Positions 35,201-44,181 of a stretch of DNA of 64,000 bases are shown one piece after another. The translations under genes and the position numbers were made by a program. The DNA lies in assembly GCA_965240325.2 (NCBI GenBank), contig OZ251231.1, positions 372,001 through 436,000 of the forward strand, read 5' to 3'. The stretch comes from Rebecca billardiae RCC1528. Lineage: Eukaryota > Haptophyta. The notes under the pieces were generated by a model. That model worked only from the letters and a program-made list of their open reading frames with translations, was not told the origin of the DNA and did not search any database. The first letter of the stretch is position 1. Each line of letters begins with the position of its first letter.

Positions 35201-37773
35201 GCGCGCGGCGTCCTTGTCGCGCTTGAGCTCGACAAGCTGCGACTGCTGCTCGTCGCAGAGCGACTGGGCGTGCGCGCACTGCTGCTCGAGCAGCTGCTGC
35301 GCGTGCAGCGCAGCCGCGAGCTCGTGCTCGACGCCGCTCAGCGCGTCAGCGGCGATGTGCTCGGTCGCGGTGAGGCGGCGCTCCAACTCGAGGGCCCGAT
35401 CGCGCTGCGCGTCGGCGGCGCGCTGCGCAGCTGCGGCCCGCGCGTTCGCCTCTTCGAGATCGCGCCGAAGCTTCGCCTGCGCCTGCTCCGCCTCGGCGTC
35501 GTGGCGGGTGCGCGCATCCGCGCTGTGCCCGGCGCGGTACCCGGCGAGCACAGCGCGCCTCTCCGCGGCAGCAGCGGCGGCGCGCGCGGCGGCGATCCGG
35601 TCGAGGGCCTCGCGCTCGATGTTCTCGCACTCGAGCTTGACGGCGGCGATCACCACGTCGAGAACCGGCTCGAGATCGACGGCGGCCGAGTTGACGATGT
35701 CCTCGCGCTGCCGCACCGCGTCGTCGCGCTCGCGCTCGAGCTCGCCGTTGAAGTGCTCGAGCTCGGTCACACGTGTGCGCAGCGAGGTGAGCTCGAGCTC
35801 GGAAGGGACGCTGCGCGTGCTGTGCGAGCGCCGCAACTGCTGCTCGAGCTCGGCCACGTGCTGCAGCTCGGCCATGCGCCTTCGACCCCGTGCTGTCTGC
35901 TCGTCCGCCTCTGCCTCGGGCGTCGGCGCCACGCTGCCAGCCGAGCGCGTGAGAGGCCGCTGGCGGGTGGGCGCGGCCGAGAGCAGCACGGCAGGCGGCG
36001 GCGACATGAAGGCGGGCGAGGCGACGGCAGGTGACCTCGGCGGCAGCAGCTCTTCCGCCGACCCACCGACGAACGGCTGCGCCGCCGCGCCAGCGAGGAG
36101 GAGTGGCGGCGCGGGCTGGCGGGAGGCGCTGCGCGTGACCGCGGGCGACGGCGCAGCGGCAGCAGGAAAGCTCAAGGCGGAGGAGGCGTTGGTAGTGGCG
36201 GGCGAGAAGACGAGGTGGTCGGCGTGAGCGGGAAGAGACGAGAAGCGGGCAGCGACGACGGCGGGAGACAAATCGGCGGCGGCGGCGGCGGCTGATGCCG
36301 CCGCCTCGCCGCCATCAGCTCGAAGGAGAGCGAGCGCGCGCGCGGTCGGTGGACGGGCGGCATCATGCGGCGAGGACAGCGGCTGCGGCTGCGGCCGCGG
36401 CCGCGGCCGCGGCCGCGGCTGCGGCGGCTGCACGAGCGGCGGAGGCAGGTGCGGAGGCGCCGACGGCAGCTGCGGCGGTGGCGGAAGCGACGGCAGCGGC
36501 GGCGGCCCCAACGGAGGCAGCGGCTGGGTGTCCGCGACCGCGTAGGGCATCACGGCGGCGGACGATGGATCGGATGGCGCGTCGGCGCAGAGGCCGGGCG
36601 TGAGACCGAGGACTGGAACATGCGAGAGAGGCTGAGAATGAGAATGCAGATGGGCATGCGTGGGATCGAGGGCAGAGAGATCGAGGGGGGGATGCGGCGC
36701 GACCGCGCCGTCACCAGCTGGCGCGCGACGCCATCGGGCGCTGCTCGCTGCTCGGCGAGTGGCGGTCAGCTGCTCGCGCTGCGAGCGGCGCGCTTTCCAG
36801 TCCGCGCGCTTGCGCCGTGAGACGTCGGACTCGGGCGGCGCCGCCGGTGCCGCCGCGGCGGGCGCCGCGGCAGGCGCTGCCGGCGGCGCGCCCGTGAGCT
36901 CCGACGGGCCCTTCGTCACAGACGGCGTGCGCCGCCAGCCCCGCCTCCGCCGCGGCGCATCGAGACGCCCTGCGCGCACACCTTGAGCAGCTCGCCGCTC
37001 ACGTCAGCGCGCCCCTTCTCCTTCTTGAAGCGCCATGGCTGCATCAGCGCGTAGCGCTCGGCGTCGACGCTCACGCCGCCCTGCGCGTCCTGTGGCGCGT
37101 GCAGGCCGCCCTGCGCGTTGAGCGAGATCACGCCCACGCGCACGTGCGCGAACTGCTGGTACGCGCCGTCCGGATCGAGCCGATGCATCTCGGTGTGCTC
37201 GATCGAGAGCGAGTGCACCGTGTTGATCGCCGAGAGGTGCCGGTCCGTGCGCGCGCCGCCGAGCGCGTTCGCCCGCAGCGGCTTCGGGACGCGGCGCATG
37301 CCCAGGTTGAGCCACGTCGAGATGCGCTCGGGCTGGTACGAGCTCACGGTGCGCCGCGTGCGGTCCTTCTCTCGCGTCTCGTGCACGACGCCCTGGTCGT
37401 CGAGCGAGGTGAACATCGGCGAGTAGAGGGCGTCACGCGGGAACAGCGCCAGCTTGGCCTTGCGCAGCAGGTTGCCCTTCTTCCGGCTGCCCTTGATGGC
37501 GACGAAGTTGTTGACCTTGCGCTTGACCTCCGCCAGGTAGTTCTCGTTCGGCATGATCGAGTGGTCCACCTCGCTCGCCGCCTCGCGCGCGCGCAGCATG
37601 AGCGTCTCGTGCTCAGCCGCCTTCTCCGCGGCCGCCGCGGCCATGCGCCGCCGCACAGATGCGGCAGAGACCTTGCGCCCGATGCCGTAGCCGCCCTTCC
37701 GCTGCAGCTTGACCTTCTTCGGCTTCGCGCAGGAACGCTTGCCCTTGCCCACGGTAAGCACAGCCGTCGTCAT
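32234..37773 (-). CDS. large transposon-encoded protein, putative transposase (two exons)
   Basis: Two long frames, 37773-36982 and 36979-32234, overlap slightly in different frames. A short intron with donor AAG|GTGTGC at 36981 and an acceptor about 65-75 bases on (for example ACGAAG|GGC) joins them in frame, giving roughly 1.8k aa; a +1 slip is the alternative. The N-terminus is basic and NLS-like (KRSCAKPKKVKLQRKGGYG). It is followed by a conserved-looking region (ALYSPMFTSLDDQGVVHE), a Pro-rich linker, a long coiled coil (from about 35900 down to 35150), then a domain with HVLLLSADAGNTAHSR. A Gly/Ala low-complexity insert comes next (33760-34320), then a C-terminal domain with a C-x2-C (VTCPACKV) and LEHVNYFPGIMHFKHDTFK. 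Asp in SADAG and HFKHD are candidate DDE-type residues. Its position between terminal repeats argues for transposase; the sequence alone is not diagnostic. Confidence 0.6.
33760..34320 (-). repeat. Gly/Ala-coding internal repeats within the transposase gene
   Basis: Short degenerate GCC/GGC repeats. One longer unit of ~110-130 bases occurs twice (around 33930-34020 and 34070-34150), each encoding VAGGTAGAGVRAAGGAAGG. Likely replication-slippage expansion of a disordered linker. Confidence 0.75.
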
Positions 37774-38295
37774 TGCTGCGCGCGGCGAGCGCGGTCCCGC
37801 GCGGCCGCCGCCGGGCGCAGCCGCAGCAAGTTAGTCTGATGCAAATTCCCGGTCACCCATGCAAAAGTAAGCGTTCCCGCTGAGCATGTGCGTGGATCAC
37901 GAGTAACCCGCCGCCTGAATACAAACTCCGCGCCCCTCCATACACTTCCTGCATCCCCGCGCGCGGCGGCGTGCAGGCGGGCGCAGATTCGCACCGTGTT
38001 ACGAACAGACCTAGCAAAGTAGATCGGCGTGGCGGGTCGGGACGCGGAGCGGGTGCGGGGCAGGTGGGGGATAGGTTGGGGAACACCCGCGATTAGAGCA
38101 CCGGTGGCGCAGCGGCGACGTGGACGCCGCCACACGCGCACGCACGGCGCACGCGCGCACCGGGACTTTCAACTTCGCGTCGGAGCTCTGGACGACCGTC
38201 GGTTGGTCCGAGCGGCGCGAGGAGGCTCTCGGGATTGTGGCCGGACGCCCGGGTTGAGCCGTTAACGGCCGAAAATCAATTTGTTGGAGTTTCCT

Positions 38296-38329
38296 TAACG
38301 GCCGCTTTAAAAAAGAAATCGTTGCTGTG
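38296..38329 (-). repeat. right terminal inverted repeat
   Basis: Reverse complement of the left arm with one mismatch. A subterminal word TTAACGGCC occurs both in the arm and again at 38262-38270, a possible transposase-binding repeat. Confidence 0.88.
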
Positions 38330-38332
38330 GGT

Positions 38333-38653
38333 GTAGAATCCGCCTGTGCCAATTTCAGACTAAAATGTGATCTAGACGGTGCGATTCTGGTGCAAATAGC
38401 GAGATCGTCACCTTGGAGATCGTTATTTATTCGTGTATCTCCCCTCGGACTAATGTTGCCGAGATCGCGTCGAGATTGAGGTCGTATATCTCCAGTATAT
38501 TATTGTGACATTTTTTCGCAGAACTTGTCAGCGTGACCCCAGCTCATTTCAGGCGAATATTGACATCCCGAAGTTTGCTGAGAGCCTCATCCAGTCAAGA
38601 CGACAGGAAGTTGGATTTTGGGCCACGCACCCCCCAGTGGGGCTCTGACCCCT
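38333..38653. other. AT-rich spacer, likely 3' region of the EVE-domain gene
   Basis: No coding signal. Similar AT-rich composition to the DNA on the far side of the transposon, as expected if the element landed in one intergenic region. Confidence 0.45.
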
Positions 38654-39196
38654 CTACGGCTCTACGCGGCGGCGTCCGTGATGATCACAGACCGTGATGG
38701 CTGTGCGCGCGCGGCCATCGACCAGAAAGCGATAGCTCTCGGGACTGACCGGCTGCACGCTGAGTCTCGCTTGCCGAAAGAGCACCATGTCGGCAATGGG
38801 TGAGGGCGCCCCATCTACCTCTCTGATGCACTTGAGGTCACGGAGGAGCAGAGGCTCGTCGAGCTTCGACTCAAAGCGCACATCCACGCACACCCACTCG
38901 GCGTCAGCCGGGTCGGGATACGCCTCACGCGCGACGATGACAGTCCCCACGACGCCCGTCTTAGACGGTCCGGCGCTCGAGTGGTAGAAGAGCGCGAGGT
39001 CGCCGAGTTTCATGCGTCTCATATTCGCGCGCGCAAGCTTGGAGCGCACGCCGTCCCACGGCGCCATCCCGTCCGCCTTCATCTGGTCAATCGAGTAGTC
39101 GTCGGGCTCGGACTTGAGGAGCCAGTACCCTGGCCCAGCGGCATGCCCATGATCCGCATCAGGGAGCGCGGTATCAAGCTTGCGCTTCGGGGCCAT
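38654..39196 (-). CDS. THYN1: EVE-domain protein, THYN1-like
   Basis: 180 aa from the ATG at 39196 (MAPKRKLD...). A further in-frame ATG at 39256 would add a hydrophobic leader, but the family normally starts with a short basic tail. The EVE/PUA-like fold is evident from YWLLKSEPDDYSIDQM at the start, DGVRSKLARANMRRMKLGDLA, FYHS, VVGTVIVAREAYPD and the closing FLVDGRARTAITV. These match bacterial-to-human THYN1/YP_-type EVE proteins of about 160-220 aa, which bind modified cytosine bases in DNA or RNA through an aromatic pocket. In a genome whose repeats look CpG-methylated, a reader of modified cytosine is plausible, but ligand specificity is inference. Intronless. Head-to-head with the sulfotransferase gene at 39392. 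Confidence 0.88.
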   Translation of the reverse strand: MAPKRKLDTALPDADHGHAAGPGYWLLKSEPDDYSIDQMKADGMAPWDGVRSKLARANMRRMKLGDLALFYHSSAGPSKTGVVGTVIVAREAYPDPADAEWVCVDVRFESKLDEPLLLRDLKCIREVDGAPSPIADMVLFRQARLSVQPVSPESYRFLVDGRARTAITVCDHHGRRRVEP

Positions 39197-39391
39197 GGCC
39201 AGGAGAACGACGGGAGCGATGACAGTCCGCGATGCGAATGGTGATGCGATCAGCATTCTCGTCCGGCCCGGCGGCCATCGTGCGGCCAGCCAAAGCCCAC
39301 TATTGGACGGGAAATCGGGAATTCATGACTGTGCATGGGCGCATGGCCGCAGCCCGCAGCAGGGAATCGAAAATTGACGAGACATCGTCCC
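39197..39391. promoter_or_regulatory. shared divergent promoter, EVE protein / sulfotransferase 1
   Basis: 195 bp between opposite start codons; if the upstream ATG at 39256 is used it is shorter. No TATA box seen. Confidence 0.45.
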
Positions 39392-41532
39392 ATGGCTTGT
39401 CGATGGCTGCGTGGGCCGCTGCTGCTGGGCTTGCTGTCAGGCGTGCACGCGCGACCTGCAAAGCACAAGCCCGACGGGCCCAAGCTGCCGCTCCCGAACC
39501 TCTTCGCCCGCGACGAGGCGACGTGCTACGCGTTCAGCGCGCGGCCGCGCTGCCTCATCTTCATGGACCGGCACACGGTGAAGACTGGTGGGACGAGCAT
39601 CCGTGACACGCTGCAGCACATGCAGGCGCGCGCCGTGCGCCCTCGCCCACCCAGCTGCGCGCGCGGCCAGCGTCAGGCGCACGTCTCAGACCCTCCCGCC
39701 CCTCGCCGCGCGCCCGCGCGCCCGCTCGCCGCTCTTCCCTGCCGTGCGCCGCCGCAGGCCTCGGGCGTGTGCCAGTACTGGGGCTTCTCGCAGTACAAGC
39801 GGATGTGGCCGCGCACGGTGGCGCGCATCAAGGCCGCGCTCAACGCCACTCCGTCCGCGCGCCCCGCGCAGCTGCGCCTGTGCATGGAGGCGCACACCAC
39901 GCCCGACTACTCGTCGACGACGCGCTCGCGCACCGAGCACAAGGCGGAGGTGCAGGCGGACGGCGGCTCGGGCGCGGACGAGGCGTGGCGCTCGGTGTGG
40001 ACGGTGCACGGCGCGATGCTCGACCTGCGCCGGCTGCAGTGCCGCGTCGTCCTCACCGCGCGCGTGCGCCAGCCGCTCCCGTTTTATCGCTCGTACTACT
40101 TTTGGCGCGTGCTCGGCCTGCAGCAGGGCCGGTGGGATTTTGCCGAGTGGGCCTCGGGGGCGCCCGACCTGCAGGCGCACGCGATCTTCTTCGACCTCGG
40201 CGGCGACGACCAGCGCCAGCTGCGCAAGGGTGCGCGTGCCCGGCGGAGCGGCGCGCGCGCGCGCAGCGCGCGGCTCGCCACGCCACCCACCTACTTACGC
40301 GCCCGCGCCGCCTCGCGCGATCGCGCTCGGCGCGTGCTGCCGCGCGCCGACTGCCGCGCCGCGGCATTCGCGGCGCAGCCGGCAAGGTCACCCCTGCCCT
40401 GCTCGGCTCGATGCGCGCGTACCTCGCCTCGTTCGACCTCGTGTGGCCCCTCGAGCGCTTCGACGACGGGGTCGCCATGCTGTCCTCGCTCACTGGCCTC
40501 GATTTCTCCCGATGGGCCCTCGAGCCGACCGTGCCAGTCGTGCGCGGCGCCAAGGCGGTGCTCAAGAGCTACCCTTGGATCAAGGCGGCGGAGGGCGGGC
40601 GGACGGGCAGCTGCGCGTCGTTCGAGGCCAAGTCGCCCGAGTGCGCCGCGGACATCCGGCGCGCGCTCGAGCCGTGCGCGCCGCCGCTCAACCGCTCGCG
40701 CTGCGAGGCGGTCGTCCAGTCGGCCGCGCCGGCCGACCACGAGCTGTACCGCTTTTCGCTCGAGCGGTTTGAGCGCGCGCACGCCGAGTTCGTGCGCACC
40801 GGCGTGGCTCGGAGCCAGGCGCAGGGCGTGCCGCGGCCCCCGCGCGCGCCGCCGCCGCCGGCTCGGCGCGCCGCGCAGCCCTCGGCGCGCGCGCAGCAGT
40901 GCTCGGCGGCCGTGCCGGCCGAGCGGCGCGTTGCTCGCTCCGAGAAGCTCGGCTGCACCCGCGTCTACATCTGGATCAATGCCTCCGCGCCGCCGCCCGC
41001 GCTGCCGGCGCCCTCGCCCGCGCGGCTGCCGCGCGGCGAGGGCGGCGAGCCCCCGGCGTGGGCGTGCACCATGCTGCTCGACGGGCGGTACAACCCGTGC
41101 ATGCCGCTGCCCTACGAACTCAACGAGGCGCTCGGCCTCGGCCGGATGAAGGTGCACGGTTTCGTCAACATGTGCCCCCCGTACTGCGCGGCGTGGGTGC
41201 CCGAGGCGGCGACCGGCCACGCGACCCGGCTGCACTCGGCGGAGCGGTACGTGCGCGCGCACCTCAGCGAGCCGGAGTTCCTCCCCCTTGCCGACGGCGC
41301 GGCCTGGCCGAACGCAAGCTCCCAGGGTGGCGCGCCCGGCGCAGCCCCGCCGCTCGAGCTCGACTCCGGGCTGTCGCGCGCCGAGCTCGGAGCGCTGGTG
41401 CGCGCGTGCGGGTACAAGGGCGGCGAGCACTGGCCCGTCGGCCGATCGGCTCCAGCGCGCATCACGCCAAAGCCCGAGGTGTGGGTGCGGAACGAGAAGT
41501 GGCGGAGGAGGCTTGCGCCCCGGGCATTGTAA
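39392..41532 (+). CDS. Golgi-type sulfotransferase-like protein 1, 3 exons
   Basis: Exons 39392-39634, 39758-40229, 40379-41532 give about 622 aa. A short N-terminal hydrophobic segment (GPLLLGLLSGVHA) is a signal or type II anchor. The 5'-phosphosulfate loop is IFMDRHTVKTGGTSIRD (catalytic-type Lys ~62), and the 3'-phosphate-binding strand-helix VVLTARVRQPLPFYRSYYF (Arg/Ser ~180-190) follows in exon 2. This spacing is usual for membrane carbohydrate sulfotransferases using PAPS. The C-terminal ~250 residues, after an Ala/Pro/Arg linker, are Cys-containing and have no family I recognise (CTMLLDGRYNPCMPLPYELNE; FVNMCPPYCAAWVPEAA), so this may be a two-module enzyme. Intron 1 is 123 bp and stop-free in frame, so its retention would add 41 residues. 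A GC donor three codons upstream is a less likely alternative. Confidence 0.68.
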
Positions 41533-42583
41533 GCTAGACCTAGTCGTCTCGCCGCTGTCTCGCGGATGGCGGAGGAGTCATGAGTGAGATGACTGGCGTC
41601 CTGCTGTGACAGCTGGCTATCCGGGCACGATCGAAGTGCCGCAGGCGCAGCGTGGCGGTGCTGACAGCTTGTGAGCTAGTCAGCTAGTAGTCAGCTGATC
41701 CGTGCCCGCCCGCCGATACGGCTGTGCTGCCAGTGGCACAGCGCAGCTGTCACGGACCGACCGCGGCGGGCCGCTCAGGCCGTCGATATCTGACTACTGA
41801 GTGACTAGGCGCCGCCGCGCCGCGAGCGCAGCAGAGAGTCTGCCCCGTGCCCGCGGGGCCGCCGCCCGAGGCCGAACTCGTGCGCCTGTGACAGCGTCTG
41901 CGAGGTCCCGTCAGCACCCGTGCGTCACCGCGGTCCGCGCTACCGCCTGGAGCCGCCGTAGGGGGTCCAGCACACCAAAATAAAATCGAAAAAATGCCTC
42001 GACGGGTTTTCAAGTGGAGTGAGCGCGAGTTTCGCCATAAATTCGAGCGCCGCGAGCGTACGCGGCGAGCTGCCGGGTCGGGCTGTTCAGTGGGCTGGCG
42101 GCGACGGAGATGCACGACTGGACGGTCACCACCACCGTCGCCTCGGCGCGACAGAGCGCGTACGAGCGTCGAGAGCGCCCGATCGAGCGAGTCTACGTGA
42201 CCACCATGAAGTCCCCGGACATATCGGTCGCCGGCGTCGGACATTGAAACCGCGAGGTTGCACGCGTGCCAGTGCGTTCAAGCTGGCTCATGCGCTCGAG
42301 ATGGAGGAGGGTGCTCCCCTTGCAGGTGATGCGCGCGCGCCGCGCACGCATACGGTGCGCATACGCGGTCCCCAACACATACTCCTTCCATGTGTAGCGT
42401 TCCTGCGCACGTACCTGCCCCCCTGATGGCCCCGCGGTACTCCCGCACGCATGCTTTCCACTGCCGCATTCACTCATGCAGGCGTTGGCGAGCGCGCGCC
42501 GTCGCGTGTGCCGCCTCTCTCCGACGCCGAGACGCTGAATGTAATCATCACGATGCCTGCCGCTAGTTTCTTACCGGTGCCGG
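41533..42583. other. intergenic, no gene supported
   Basis: Follows the stop codon of sulfotransferase 1. Open frames are short and compositionally biased. Nothing recognisable. Confidence 0.4.
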
Positions 42584-42770
42584 CTGCGCGAGCGCATCAA
42601 CCTCCTCTCGCTGGGCGATGTCCGCGCGCTCTGGCAACAACTCAAGGCACACGAGAACGCCACGGCGCTCAGGATGGACCCAGCTCGGCAAGGATGGCCT
42701 GTTGAACAAGAAGGTGGTGCACTACTGGTTTGAATCTCTCGCGTTCCGCCTCGAGTGGCCGCTTCCTTGG
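42584..42770 (+). pseudogene. possible broken coding fragment with a +1 frameshift
   Basis: Two adjacent peptides with normal amino-acid composition read in different frames: LRERINLLSLGDVRALWQQL from 42584, then KDGLLNKKVVHYWFESLAFR from about 42690, one base out of phase. No start codon or domain is recognisable. The most economical reading is a degraded piece of a mobile-element or duplicated gene; a chance run is not excluded. Confidence 0.3.
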
Positions 42771-44181
42771 CCCTGCCTGTTCTCTGTGCACGGCCGAGGC
42801 GCACGCCTGGATAGTGGGGCTGCAGCACGGATGTGCGAAGCAAAGAACGCGCACGGACGTCACGCTCACCGCGGAGCAGGCGCGCGACGCCGAGCCCGCC
42901 GGCGCCATCACGGCCGCCAACAGCCGCGCAGGCACATCCGAGGCCAAGGCGCGGCGTGAGGATCTGGCGGCGATCACAGCGGAGCAGCGCGCGGACCGCA
43001 CTATGGTCAAGGCGGTGAGCACGGCGGGCGTGGCAGCAGAGTCAGAGAGCGCGAAGCTCGCCGCCGAGCAGCTCGCCGAGCCGGAGCCGGAGGCCGCCTC
43101 GGTGGCTGGGCGCTGCAGCCGCGGTAATCGTAGACCGGTGGTGGCCTCGCATGGGCTCATGGGCCGGGGTAGGACGACTGGCGACGCGGCGCCGGTGCCG
43201 GCTGAGTCGAGTGTTGCGACCGAGCCCGCATATTCATCTCCGGCGCCCGTATTCGAACGTACCCACATATATAGACATTGATTTGAATACATATGGACTC
43301 GCATCGACCGTTAGTATGTACGGGTACACACATGCTCATATTTACGGGTACCTACCTGTATTTAAATGGGTAACATGCTCGATCTTGCTGCTGTTTCTCC
43401 TGAATTTCTACGCGCCCAGCATGGTGCGCCAAATATGCAGTCGCTGCATCATAAATTCATTCGACTGAGTGGCAACGGTTGTCAATAAGTACTACCGACC
43501 GCATTCCGTCATCTAGCCGCCATCACGGGTGGGTACCACTTCGCTGAATCTCTATGTGACACTAAGTGGCCGGCAGCGCGCCCGCACGACGGCGCGACGG
43601 CACGCGGAGTCGGTTTTGAGTGCTTCTGACGGCTGGGCTGGGCTGGGGGGCATACTAGAGGGCACTTCAACAGGCGACAGCCTCGACAGACACCTACATG
43701 GCAGGCCTGTCGAATATCCCCAACCGCTAGGCTGAGGGCCTGGACCCCCTAACTGGAGGCTGGAATATGGCTGGAAGCAGCCGTTGGCGGCGTTTGAGTC
43801 GTATATGTCGTTTAATCCCGTTGGTACGTACCGTACTACTTGGTTCGGCCGGTTGGCGTTATATATATATATATATATTGGCGGCGCACTGCCGTGTTTT
43901 GTTACGCACGACATGCATATATACGACGCTAGCTAGCTATTGGCAGACGAAGGCCGACGCGATGACGACTCTGATGATGACCGGATATACAATATATATA
44001 TATATATAATATTTATTGACGACACACACACACATGCATATATATATATATATATATGCATGTGCTAGCTGCTGCACTGTTCACGGACACGCGGTTCCGT
44101 TCTATTATAATAACGACGGGCGCCGTTCAATGTCCGTTCTGCGTTCATCCCGCCGGATAACTACTCGATCGGCAGCAGCAT
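42771..44181. other. intergenic with TA microsatellites and a CpG-poor patch
   Basis: 43600-43770 is CpG-poor and TG/CA-rich like the patch at 13681. Short TA runs occur at 43860-43880, 43990-44010 and 44036-44058. The frame at 42730-43281 (+) is Ala/Glu-rich and unconvincing. The right end should include the 3' UTR of the glucanase gene. Confidence 0.4.

Larger units (their letters stand above)
32075..38329. mobile_element. complete 6,255-bp TIR DNA transposon, superfamily unassigned
   Basis: The ends are 34-bp inverted repeats with a single mismatch (33/34), each starting CACAGCAACGA. The element is flanked on both sides by GGT (32072-32074 and 38330-38332), consistent with a 3-bp target-site duplication. 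The interior holds one large two-exon gene on the minus strand and no host-like genes. CACAG-type termini with 3-bp duplications are characteristic of the CMC (EnSpm/CACTA) group, but I could not tie the protein to a named transposase family. Near-identical ends and an undisrupted coding region suggest recent activity. Confidence 0.8.

Noticed and set aside
36295-36820. Gly/Arg/Ala + strand frames opposite the transposon gene
   Set aside because: Shadows of the Pro-rich linker of the transposon protein.
39335-41149. Single 604-codon frame through the sulfotransferase 1 locus
   Set aside because: Its second half after 40229 becomes Arg/Pro/Ser noise; a GT-AG intron shifts to the frame ending at 41532, which has balanced composition.
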